From Flammula alnicola (taxonomy: Eukaryota; Basidiomycota; Agaricomycetes; Agaricales; Strophariaceae), in the NCBI GenBank assembly GCA_015499995.1, contig JADNRV010000030.1, positions 248,001 through 312,000 of the forward strand: 64,000 nucleotides of DNA. Reading direction: 5' to 3'. Made by a program: the position numbers and the translations under genes. Under the pieces are notes generated by a model that saw nothing but the letters and a program-made list of their open reading frames with translations, ran no database searches and was not told the DNA's origin. Of this stretch, positions 12,901 through 21,184 are shown piece after piece (position 1 is the stretch's first letter; every line of letters begins with the position of its first letter).

Positions 12901-13412
12901 TGGACTCTCCACAATAATTATCATATGTACATTTGAGAGTGAAACAGAGCACGAGATGTGGAACCTTCTTAAAAATCTATTCACCTAGGCTAGTATCGTT
13001 ATATTAGGTTCGGATCAAGCCCTTTGTCAGCTGCCGGTGTTTATTTGTATATAGTTGCTTTCAGCAACACCTGACAAGGGGCTTGCTTCAAAGTGTCACG
13101 ATTGAGGGGGTTTGGTCGCTCGCGACGCTTGAAGCCATTTCCGCGCGCATTTACCTAATTATGCGCGCGTCTTTTAGTATAACATACGATACAAACATTG
13201 TACTACTCACAATCTTTTCAAATAACTTTATTCTTGACCTGTGAACTGTCTAAGTAGGTGTCTTGACCCCATTTCCTTTCCTGCCTTCTAGAGAGGGTAA
13301 ATCTTAAATTTGGACTGTAGCAGTTTGGCATATCATTTTTGCAGTATATATACGGATAGATCCCGAGCCTCTTGTGAATAGAGTTTGTATTGCTGTGGCA
13401 AAGAGCTGTATA

Positions 13413-14156
13413 AGGACCCCTGATAATCCTGAGGGAACTCAGATACAAAATCAGCGATTTTGGGCGGAAAATGGGTGGACACAATTTTTGCGTTTGGGGC
13501 GGATTTTTTGGTGGACTTTGTACCCGACTCAAAATTTCGCCCAGTTTTAGGTGGACTATGTATCCGAGTTCAAAAAAATCTCCCAAAATTTCTAAAAATC
13601 CTAAAAAAAATTCCTCAGCCCTGTAAGCATACACAAAAGCTCTCTGCAGGCTTTAGCCATGGTATGTATCATAAAAAGCTACTATATATCTCCATCATTA
13701 CCCTCATTTCCCTTCTTTCCACTGGCAGGGCAACACAGCTAATGCATCGTGGAGAGATTCATGTAAAGCAAACAAATTCCCAATTCCACGCAGAAAGAAT
13801 TTATTATAGCTACAGAAGTATGGCATTGTTGGGCACTGTATCAAAAAAGTCGTCAGAGGTCCCAGGTGGCCCAACTAACGGTTAAGCATTGTTCTGGTTG
13901 GTGTTGGTCCAATGTTGCACTGAGACCGATCAGGGCAGGCCACTGGCCCATCATGGGCCACGGTCGACAATAGGTGGACGGTATCCAGGTTGGGTTGACG
14001 TTCAAGGTTTATAGGTGGACTTTGGATCTATGTTTGAGGCTAGCAATGTTGACCATAGGTGGACGCTATCAGTAACAGTATCCGGGTTCCGCGGCCTCCG
14101 GCCGCGGTTTTGAGGTGGATCCGTATCTGAGTTTCCCCAGGATTATCAGGGGTCCT
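13413..14156. mobile_element. Non-autonomous hAT-like element (744 bp) with 8-bp target duplication
   Basis: The left end AGGACCCCTGATAATCCTG (13413) matches the reverse complement of the right end (to 14156) over about 34 bp with a few differences. The exact octamer GCTGTATA flanks both sides (13405-13412 and 14157-14164). Eight-base duplications are characteristic of the hAT superfamily. The interior lacks a transposase frame but contains about seven copies of a GGTGGAC motif near the two ends, several followed by a GTATCC- or GTACCC-like word. Such subterminal repeats are typical transposase-binding sites of hAT elements. The name is inferred from structure only. Confidence 0.85.
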
Positions 14157-14164
14157 GCTGTATA

Positions 14165-14926
14165 GTAGCGTTGTGATATCGTTTTGCTTACAAGTCACGT
14201 GATTAGATACCCCATGAGCGCCCTTTATCCCAAGTGAGATCAATTAACGATTTTTGCAAGATTGCTCTCTATACTCAGCATATCAATGGGCTCAAAACAC
14301 CACACCAACCCATATACTCCCAAAAGACAGCCACCGCGCGTAGTGCACGGTGCGCCTTGCATAGGCCTGAACGCGCGTATGTGACACGCGTGACGCAGCT
14401 CATCACGGTGAGCCGGTCGGTCAATGGAAACACATTTCCGACGGCGGGCAGTTCTGTAACCTAAAAATGAGTATCTAGAACTTATAAAACATATAATGCG
14501 GGAGTAATGCCCAAGCGCCCCATGAATTGGTTGAAAACCTGCGATGATAAGTCAAAATTAAGAAATTTGCATGTTTCGGCCACACATAGTGCTGTACTGT
14601 AAACAATTTTTATGTATTTTTATTTTTGAGTAGATAGACACTTGAGAATACATTTTAACTACAGTATGTACTTTGACTTTTGTTTGTGCGTCAATTTTTG
14701 AGGGAGAGCGACAGGAATAAGTAAACCCCTGATTTTGATGCATTCTGAAGCAAGCCCCTTCTGCGAAGGAGCCGCTGCTTGCGCTCGCGACCGGAGCACG
14801 TGGGCTTGCTCCGAACCTATCGTTATATCGTTTCTAAAATTGATCCAAGTTGTATACAGTTGTATCTCTAAATGGCGTCTAGAGACACGAATGCGACAGG
14901 AAGATATGTCTGGCACTGACACTTCC
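14165..14926. other. Short intergenic stretch between two mobile elements
   Basis: No supported gene and no further repeat was recognised between the hAT-like element and the retrotransposon. The last five bases (14922-14926, CTTCC) are the left target duplication of the retrotransposon. Confidence 0.5.
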
Positions 14927-15420
14927 TGTTACGGTTCGTCAGCCCGTCCCATTTTTCTTTATCTTATCTACTTCTTGTCTGTCTCGTAATGTAGCCCAGC
15001 AGTACTGGACAATTCCGTTCCGTTATGAGTACCTTTCCGGTTCCGAATCTACTTTTAGTATGTACTATATTTAGTCCGACGACACGATTATCATCGGCAT
15101 ACCCTTTTGCTTACTGTACTACTTTCTTATGACTCTGGAGGAGTCATTTAGGTACGCTTCCGCTACCTTGACACTTGGTCCGTTCGCATCATCAACTAGT
15201 ATAAAATACTGTAGTCTACTATCATGTACTTTAGCTAGTTCTTGAGAATACACGGCAACAGCCAAGTCTTCTTATAACGAAACTCACGAATACTTAAGTT
15301 GGTTCGAGTCCAACCTCTAAGTACGAACGATTGGCTTAGCAGTTCCTTGAAGATACGATTAAGGTATCACTTAAAGATAAGAACACCTATCTTTAACGTT
15401 GTTACTTGAACATCGTAACA
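14927..15420 (+). repeat. 5' long terminal repeat
   Basis: 494 bp, TG...CA termini, equal in length to the 3' copy. Contains a TATAAAA box at 15200-15206, a predicted transcription start near 15233, and a hairpin resembling a tRNA T-arm at 15299-15315. Confidence 0.97.
15200..15243 (+). promoter_or_regulatory. LTR promoter: TATA box and predicted RNA start
   Basis: TATAAAA at 15200-15206 lies 33 bases upstream of AGCTAGTTCTT (15233-15243). That 11-mer is the exact reverse complement of the sequence just after the LTR (15422-15432). In Tf1-type elements this self-primer is the very 5' end of the RNA, which would place the start at 15233, a normal distance from the TATA box. Confidence 0.65.
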
Positions 15421-15421
15421 A

Positions 15422-15432
15422 AAGAACTAGCT
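15422..15432 (+). other. Primer-binding site, self-priming type
   Basis: AAGAACTAGCT begins one base after the 5' LTR and is perfectly complementary over 11 nt to the predicted RNA 5' end at 15233-15243. No tRNA-type site (TGG...) is present here. An 11-base self-primer is the arrangement known for Tf1 and related Tf1/sushi chromoviruses. Confidence 0.75.
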
Positions 15433-15574
15433 CCTCAAAACCTCCACTTGCTATTCAGCACTTGGGACACTCCACCGAACAAAAACGAAACCCGAACCGA
15501 ACTAAGGACTCCCCGGAGTCCGAAGAGACGAAACGCCTCCGAAGAGCTCTCTAAACAGGCCGACTGCATCTTCC

Positions 15575-16894
15575 TTGGCTAGAACCCGGATCACTCGATC
15601 CTCCACTCGAGAACAGATCCCAGTAGAACCCACACCCGAACCGTCCACCCCTAGCACCTCTTCCCGGCAACTCTCCGAAACCCTCGAAGAACAAGAACGC
15701 CCTCTCACTCCTACACAGACCCCTTCAGGAGAAAGGACCCCCGTTCAGTTCCCTTCTATCTTCGACGATCGAAACGACTTTCCTCAAGGTACTAGCGAAA
15801 GCTCTGCACCTCCCCCTGACCCTCCTAGTTCTTCAGAGGAACTCTCACCTCCCCCGGGACGACAACCCCCGAGAGGTCCACCTCCACCTCCACCTCCACC
15901 GCCAGGACCACCTGGACAACAAACCACTGTACCAATGGCAGCACCAGCAAAGGAAATAAACCTGAACCGTCCCCAGAATTTCAATGGCGATATTGAAAAG
16001 TACACACCATGGATGAAATCAGTACTCCTCTACCTCAAGATCAACAGTGCTGTCTATGACACCGATGAGAAGAAAATAGGATTCGCTCTCTCCTTTATGA
16101 CCGAAGGAGCTGCTGCAGCCTGGGCAGAGCAATTCTATGACTCTCATATGGTAGCAGCCACCGCTACGGTTCCAACCCATTTAAATCTAGGAACCTGGGA
16201 CGCCTTCAAAACTCAGATTGACGTCGACTACGCCATTACCGACTCGCAAGGAAATGCCTTAGGAAAACTCTACGACATCAGACAGGGGAAGAAGACGATG
16301 GACGAGCACATCAACGACTTCAAGATCCTCGTCATGAAATCAGGCATTACCGATCCACTGGCCCTGATTGATCTGTTCCGAAGATCAATCGGAAAGAAGT
16401 TGAGAGAAGCAATCATGACTAGCGACACACCTCCCACAACTCTCCAAGGATGGTATGATGCAGCCAAGAAGCGAGACACCGCCGCCAATATCTCTAGGAC
16501 GATTTCTGCGAGATACGAAGGGCAACCTTCCACCCCGAAACCCGAACGACCTGAAAGGAGACCATTCTCCTACAAGCCCCGAGACCCAGACGCTATGGAC
16601 ATCGATGCCATGTCTGTAGAAAAACGAAACGACCTGCTCCGCCGAGGAGCTTGCTTTATCTGCGAGCAGACTGGACATCTGGCTCGAGACTGCCCGAAAC
16701 GAAGAACGAACACGAACGCGAACAAACCCTGGAGAACGAACTCGAACCCGAACCCGAATTGGAAGAACCCGAACCCACCAGCCAAAAAGAAAATGACTGG
16801 ACGAGAAACGGGCGCGCACATCCGCGCACTTATCGAAGAACTGGACGAAACCGAAAGAACTGACTGTTTGGATGACTTAGGAAAGGATTTTTGA
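15575..16894 (+). CDS. gag: Retrotransposon Gag polyprotein
   Basis: A 439-codon frame ending in TGA at 16892-16894. Residues 1-120 are rich in Pro, Ser, Thr and Glu with a run of nine prolines. Residues ~130-300 are the retrotransposon Gag region (NFNGDIEKYTPW, then WDAFKTQI and MDEHINDFKIL). A CCHC zinc knuckle, CX2CX4HX4C, lies at residues 360-373, with a basic, Asn-rich stretch after it. The codon at the natural start is TTG, followed by GCTAGAACC (A-R-T). The frame is open back to 15506 with no ATG. The first ATG is internal at 15935 (residue 121) and would give a 319-residue Gag. Either a non-AUG start is used, the start was lost in this copy, or translation begins at 15935. Confidence 0.9.
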   Translation: MARTRITRSSTREQIPVEPTPEPSTPSTSSRQLSETLEEQERPLTPTQTPSGERTPVQFPSIFDDRNDFPQGTSESSAPPPDPPSSSEELSPPPGRQPPRGPPPPPPPPPGPPGQQTTVPMAAPAKEINLNRPQNFNGDIEKYTPWMKSVLLYLKINSAVYDTDEKKIGFALSFMTEGAAAAWAEQFYDSHMVAATATVPTHLNLGTWDAFKTQIDVDYAITDSQGNALGKLYDIRQGKKTMDEHINDFKILVMKSGITDPLALIDLFRRSIGKKLREAIMTSDTPPTTLQGWYDAAKKRDTAANISRTISARYEGQPSTPKPERPERRPFSYKPRDPDAMDIDAMSVEKRNDLLRRGACFICEQTGHLARDCPKRRTNTNANKPWRTNSNPNPNWKNPNPPAKKKMTGRETGAHIRALIEELDETERTDCLDDLGKDF

Positions 16895-16927
16895 TTAGGG
16901 GGTACGATACAATGTGCGTAGCCTCCT
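16885..16927 (+). promoter_or_regulatory. Predicted -1 ribosomal frameshift signal (slippery heptamer plus stem-loop)
   Basis: The heptamer GGATTTT (16885-16891) sits in the Gag frame as G-GAT-TTT directly before the Gag TGA. After a 5-nt spacer (16892-16896), AGGGGGTACG (16897-16906) pairs with CGTA plus CCTCCT (16917-16920 and 16922-16927). The result is a 10-bp stem with one bulged G, one G-U pair and a 10-nt loop. Pol lies in the -1 frame and is open from 16876, so slippage here joins Gag to Pol. GGATTTT is a known -1 slippery site in dianthoviruses. Confidence 0.8.
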
Positions 16928-19900
16928 ATGTTCTCGTTCAATCTGTATTAGTAGCCGAAATAGAGAATAAGACTATGCTTTTACCTTGTTCTCTTTCGAG
17001 TGAAAATACGCGAGAAGAAACCGTTGAAACCTCGGCCCTGCTGGACTCCGGAGCAGCAGGAACTTTTATGGACCAAAACTTTGCAAAGGAACACGAACTA
17101 CGACCCCGACGACTACTCACTCCGATCAAAGCAAAAAACGTGGACGGGACTTACAACAAGAAAGGGACCATTACTCACTACGTCATAATGCACCTGACCC
17201 TGAACGGAAGAACCACCCTGACCAAATTCTTGATTACCGGCCTCGGCAAACAATCAATCATCTTAGGATATCCTTGGCTGGAAGATCTAAACCCCGATAT
17301 TAACTGGCGATCAGGAACCCTGGCTTGGCGAGATCACTGGGACGATGCTCGAGTACAGAAACTGGAAACGGAAAACGAAACAGAACCGGCACTAAGATCC
17401 GACAGGAGCCCCACTTGTGAAGAGTATACTCCCACAATGAAGAGGACTGTCGAGACTGAAGAAATCGCCCCGACGGCCGATCTGTTGATATCTTATATCA
17501 ACGGAGAACTCACTTCAGAAGCAGAGGAAACCTGGATCAACGCCAAGACCACGGCAGCCCAAACCTTTGCCTTCGCAGAGAAAGAAGTCGCCCCGAAGAA
17601 GACCTTGGAAGAAATGATTCCCCAAGAATACCGTGAATACATGGATCTATTCGACAAGAAAGCTGCCTCCCGATTCCCTGAGTCAAGACCATGGGATCAC
17701 AAGATCGAGATGAAAGAAGGATTTGTACCCAAGTCCTTCAAAACCTACGCGCTTTCTCCGACAGAAGAAAAGAAACTTGGAGAATTCTTGACGGAGAACC
17801 TGGACAAAGGATACATTCGACCCTCAAAATCCCCGATGGCCTCTCCCTTCTTCTATACCAACAAGAAGGATGGTGATCTCAGACCCTGCCAGGACTATCG
17901 CTTCCTGAACGAATGGACGATCCCGAACGCTTACCCGTTGCCCCTCATCCCCGAACTAATGGACAAACTGAAAGGAGCCAAGTACTTCACTAAGCTTGAC
18001 ATCCGATGGGGGTACAACAACGTCAGAATCAGAGACGGAGACCAATGGAAAGCTGCCTTCAAGACCAACAAAGGGCTTTTCGAACCTATGGTCATGTTCT
18101 TCGGCATGCGCAACTCACCAGCAACCTTCCAAGCGATGATGGACGACATTTTCAAGGATATGACGGATGAAACTCTGGACGAACACTGGATCATAATCTA
18201 TATGGACGACATCTTCCTCTTCTCTAGCAGCAGAGAGAAACTAAAGGGATACACTAAACGAGTCCTGCAAAGACTCCGAGACAACGACCTATTCCTAAAG
18301 CCCGAAAAGTGTCTATTCGAACAGACAAAAATAGAATGGCTCGGAATGATTATCGAAGAAGGCCGGATCAGCATGGACCCTGCGAAATTGAAAGGAATCG
18401 CGGAATGGCCAGTTCCGCAAACCCTGAAACAAGTCCGATCATTTCTTGGTTTCGGCAACTTCTACCGGCGCTTTATCCGAGCCTATTCAGAAATAGCGAG
18501 AGCGCTAAACGAACTTCTGAAAAAGGACCAAAGATTCGAATGGACCGAAGCAGCGCAAACCGCCTTCGACACGCTCAAGGCTAAATTCACGGAAGAACCA
18601 GTACTTTTGATGCCTGATCCGACGAAACCCTTCCAAATTGAATGCGATGCTTCAAAATATGCCTCGGGCGCGGTGCTCTCCCAGCTAGATGTAAACGGTG
18701 CCAGACATCCTTGCGCATTCCTGTCGAAGACCTTCTCCCCAGCGGAACGAAACTATGAAATTTATGATCGAGAATTACTGGCGATTATCAGAGCCCTGCA
18801 AGACTGGAGACATTATATCCAAGGATCACCGCATACGACGACCGTACTCTCCGACCATAAGAATCTCACCTACTTCCGCTCGGCACAGCGATTGAACCGA
18901 AGACAAGCACGATGGTCGTTATTACTATCGGAATACGACATCAAACTCGTTCATCAGGCCGGCACCAAGATGGTACAAGCCGATGCATTATCTAGAAGAC
19001 CAGACCATGTACCAGACGATGACAACGACAATGAAGACGTCACCCTTCTGCCAAATGACATGTTTATTCGACTTATCGACGTCGAACTGCAAGATAAAAT
19101 CATGCAAACCGATAACCTCGACGACGAAGCCAGCAAAGCTGTCAAATTGCTGCTTGAACTCGGACCAGCAGAAGCTCGAAGAGAACTGCAAGACTGGACA
19201 ATGGAATACAAGGACGACAAGAAATTACTCTTCTACAAAGGAAAAAACTATATTCCGAACGATCTATCACTCAGGCGCGACATTCTAAAATGCTATCATG
19301 ACTCTCCCACGGCAGGACACCCAGGAGAATTGGAAACATTCAACGCAGTCAGACAACATTATTGGTGGCCAGGACTTAGAACATTCGTCAAAAATTATGT
19401 CAGAGGATGCGGACCCTGCCAACAATTCAAAATCAACAGGACGCCCTCGAAACCGGCCCTACTCCCTGCGGAAGGACAAAACTCGAACAGACCCTGGGCA
19501 GAACCGTCAATGGACTTTATCACGGATTTACCTCCGGTAGACGGATGCAATGCATTATTAGTCGTGGTCGACTATAAGTCTACGAAGGGGGTGATTGCTA
19601 TACCCTGCTCAATTTCGATCGATCATGAAGGCACCGGTCAACTCTTATTGGACAACCTTTACAAAAGATATGGACTCCCCGACGCAATTACCTCTGACAG
19701 AGACCCCCGATTCGCTGCGAAAGCCTTCCAGGAGCTCCTGAAGCTACTTGGAATAAAGTCCAAATTGTCTACAGCCTTCCATCCTCAGACAGATGGCTCT
19801 ACAGAAAGGTTTAATCAGGAAATTGAAGCCTACTTTTCAATCTACTGTTCATCCAATCCAACCACTTGGAAGAAAAACGTCGGAATTCTGGAATTCACCC

Positions 19901-20553
19901 ACAACAATCGAAGACACGCAGACCGACAGAAGACTCCTTTCGAGCTATCCTTGGGTTACTCCCCCGTGCCTATACCCACTTCCTTCGAACATACCGACTT
20001 CCCAGATGTAGAAGAAAGACTCCGTCAGCTTGACAAGGATCGAAACGAAGCTCTAGCGGCTCACGAACTCGCTAGGGCCAGGATCGCGGAACGGATTCGA
20101 TCAAACTTTAAACCATTTAAACAAGGACAACTAGTATGGCTAGATTCCCGAAACCTGAAAACGCGTTACAACAAGAAAATGGCACCTAGACGCGAAGGAC
20201 CGTTCCCGATCAAAGACGTCCTAGGACCAGTAACGTACAGGCTAGAGCTCCCATCCACCTGGCGAATCCACGATGTCTTCCATGCCACCCTACTCATGCC
20301 TTATGAAGAAAACGACGTACACGGTCCCAACTTCACCAGACCGCCACCAGACGACGTAGGAGGAGAACACGAGTATGAAGTGGAATCTATTATTAACCAC
20401 CGACGGTTCCGGAACAATCACTACAGATACCTTGTGAAATGGATCGGATATCCGATCACCGAAGCCACGTGGGAACCTGAGTCATCCTTTGACAATGCAC
20501 AGGATATCCTGCACGACTATCAGCAGCGCCTGCACATCACTCACAACGATTAA
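16891..20553 (+). CDS. pol: Pol polyprotein: protease, RT, RNase H, integrase, chromodomain
   Basis: About 1,220 codons, read in the -1 frame relative to Gag. The first ATG is at 16912, but a frameshift fusion is more likely than independent start. Domains in order, numbering from 16891: aspartic protease with D-S-G at residues 52-54; reverse transcriptase with YMDD at 437-440; RNase H starting with IECDASKYASG; integrase with an H-H-C-C zinc finger (HDSPTAGH...CGPC) and a D,D35E core at D875, D936 and E972; a GPF/Y-like segment; and a chromodomain from about residue 1161 (EYEVESIINHR, VKWIGYP, ATWEPESSF). All catalytic residues are present and there is no internal stop. The chromodomain is known to steer integration towards particular chromatin in this group. 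The stop is followed after six bases by the next ORF. Confidence 0.95.
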   Translation: MIRGYDTMCVASYVLVQSVLVAEIENKTMLLPCSLSSENTREETVETSALLDSGAAGTFMDQNFAKEHELRPRRLLTPIKAKNVDGTYNKKGTITHYVIMHLTLNGRTTLTKFLITGLGKQSIILGYPWLEDLNPDINWRSGTLAWRDHWDDARVQKLETENETEPALRSDRSPTCEEYTPTMKRTVETEEIAPTADLLISYINGELTSEAEETWINAKTTAAQTFAFAEKEVAPKKTLEEMIPQEYREYMDLFDKKAASRFPESRPWDHKIEMKEGFVPKSFKTYALSPTEEKKLGEFLTENLDKGYIRPSKSPMASPFFYTNKKDGDLRPCQDYRFLNEWTIPNAYPLPLIPELMDKLKGAKYFTKLDIRWGYNNVRIRDGDQWKAAFKTNKGLFEPMVMFFGMRNSPATFQAMMDDIFKDMTDETLDEHWIIIYMDDIFLFSSSREKLKGYTKRVLQRLRDNDLFLKPEKCLFEQTKIEWLGMIIEEGRISMDPAKLKGIAEWPVPQTLKQVRSFLGFGNFYRRFIRAYSEIARALNELLKKDQRFEWTEAAQTAFDTLKAKFTEEPVLLMPDPTKPFQIECDASKYASGAVLSQLDVNGARHPCAFLSKTFSPAERNYEIYDRELLAIIRALQDWRHYIQGSPHTTTVLSDHKNLTYFRSAQRLNRRQARWSLLLSEYDIKLVHQAGTKMVQADALSRRPDHVPDDDNDNEDVTLLPNDMFIRLIDVELQDKIMQTDNLDDEASKAVKLLLELGPAEARRELQDWTMEYKDDKKLLFYKGKNYIPNDLSLRRDILKCYHDSPTAGHPGELETFNAVRQHYWWPGLRTFVKNYVRGCGPCQQFKINRTPSKPALLPAEGQNSNRPWAEPSMDFITDLPPVDGCNALLVVVDYKSTKGVIAIPCSISIDHEGTGQLLLDNLYKRYGLPDAITSDRDPRFAAKAFQELLKLLGIKSKLSTAFHPQTDGSTERFNQEIEAYFSIYCSSNPTTWKKNVGILEFTHNNRRHADRQKTPFELSLGYSPVPIPTSFEHTDFPDVEERLRQLDKDRNEALAAHELARARIAERIRSNFKPFKQGQLVWLDSRNLKTRYNKKMAPRREGPFPIKDVLGPVTYRLELPSTWRIHDVFHATLLMPYEENDVHGPNFTRPPPDDVGGEHEYEVESIINHRRFRNNHYRYLVKWIGYPITEATWEPESSFDNAQDILHDYQQRLHITHND

Positions 20554-20559
20554 CCCGAA

Positions 20560-21078
20560 ATGGCGCCTATCACCTTCTATACTTGGGTCCCACCCTCCGA
20601 ATTCGAAGACCTCTTCCCAGAATTACCTTACCACTCTCCCCGGTGTCCTTCGCTGTTCACAGAATGGAAACCAATCAATATCCCTCATGATGATGGCACC
20701 ATCGCAATCCAAAACCTCCAAGAAATCCGCCGCCGGTTAGAATGGCGCAGAGAGGAGTTAGAAGAATACATGAAAGAAGAACGCATCGGGAAAATACCAA
20801 TCAGCCCAGAAGACGTCCCTCCCCTATGGCGAGTCATCAAAGAAACCCCCGATGCTCCTGCCCAAGTCATTCTGACTCAGAATGCTCCAACGATTTCCCT
20901 CTCTCCCGAACCCGCATCCCGATTCTCTATCACCCCGACCCAAGAAGACCCGACCCCGATGGCCTTTGGGCGAACGATTATCAAGAAGGCTCGGTCAGAA
21001 CCGATCCTGTCATCACTTCGCAAGTTAACCAAGTCATTTGAAGACCTAACCAAGTCATTCCGGCAGCACACTAAATGA
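20560..21078 (+). CDS. Accessory ORF 3 of the retrotransposon (172 aa)
   Basis: An ATG-initiated frame starting six bases after the Pol stop. The first third has aromatic and proline-containing sequence (FYTWVPPSEFEDLFPELPY). The middle is a highly charged helix (RRRLEWRREELEEYMKEER) likely to form a coiled coil. The last third is Ser/Pro/Thr-rich and ends with a basic repeat, TKSFEDLTKSF. There is no signal peptide or membrane segment, so it is not envelope-like. Tight spacing suggests translation by reinitiation after Pol. The codon texture matches Gag and Pol, so it belongs to the element. Canonical chromoviruses do not carry this ORF. Function unknown; a structural or assembly partner is an inference. 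Confidence 0.75.
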   Translation: MAPITFYTWVPPSEFEDLFPELPYHSPRCPSLFTEWKPINIPHDDGTIAIQNLQEIRRRLEWRREELEEYMKEERIGKIPISPEDVPPLWRVIKETPDAPAQVILTQNAPTISLSPEPASRFSITPTQEDPTPMAFGRTIIKKARSEPILSSLRKLTKSFEDLTKSFRQHTK

Positions 21079-21128
21079 GTCAGAGGATCACTGGAGCCGT
21101 TGAAAGGGATTCCATAGCGTACAAAAAT

Positions 21129-21158
21129 TGTATTTAAGCAGGATAAATTCCATCCTGC
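21129..21158 (+). promoter_or_regulatory. TATA-like motif and perfect hairpin before accessory ORF 4
   Basis: TGTATTTAAG is immediately followed by GCAGGAT (21138-21144), seven loop bases, and ATCCTGC (21152-21158), a perfect 7-bp stem. This lies in the 106-base gap between accessory ORFs 3 and 4. It could be an internal promoter or an RNA structure controlling reinitiation. No direct evidence. Confidence 0.35.
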
Positions 21159-21184
21159 CACCCCATTCCCAAAGTCACTCAGAC

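Larger units (their letters stand above)
8393..13404. other. Gene-poor stretch with decayed tandem repeats
   Basis: No gene is supported. 8770-9480 is rich in TCCATCC and CATTCC and contains an imperfect internal duplication. 9829-9925 holds two copies of a 25-bp repeat and a CGACTT hexamer repeat. 10600-10980 is strongly pyrimidine-rich with a TTTC microsatellite. A GATA tetramer run lies near 11400-11418. A 207-codon frame at 12170-12793 with hydrophobic stretches has no recognisable domain and is not called. Confidence 0.45.

Noticed and set aside
15301..15341. Possible complete tRNA gene in the LTR
   Set aside because: Only the T-arm/B-box is convincing. The A-box-like word TGGCTTAGCAG lies after rather than before it, and the acceptor stem does not pair properly.
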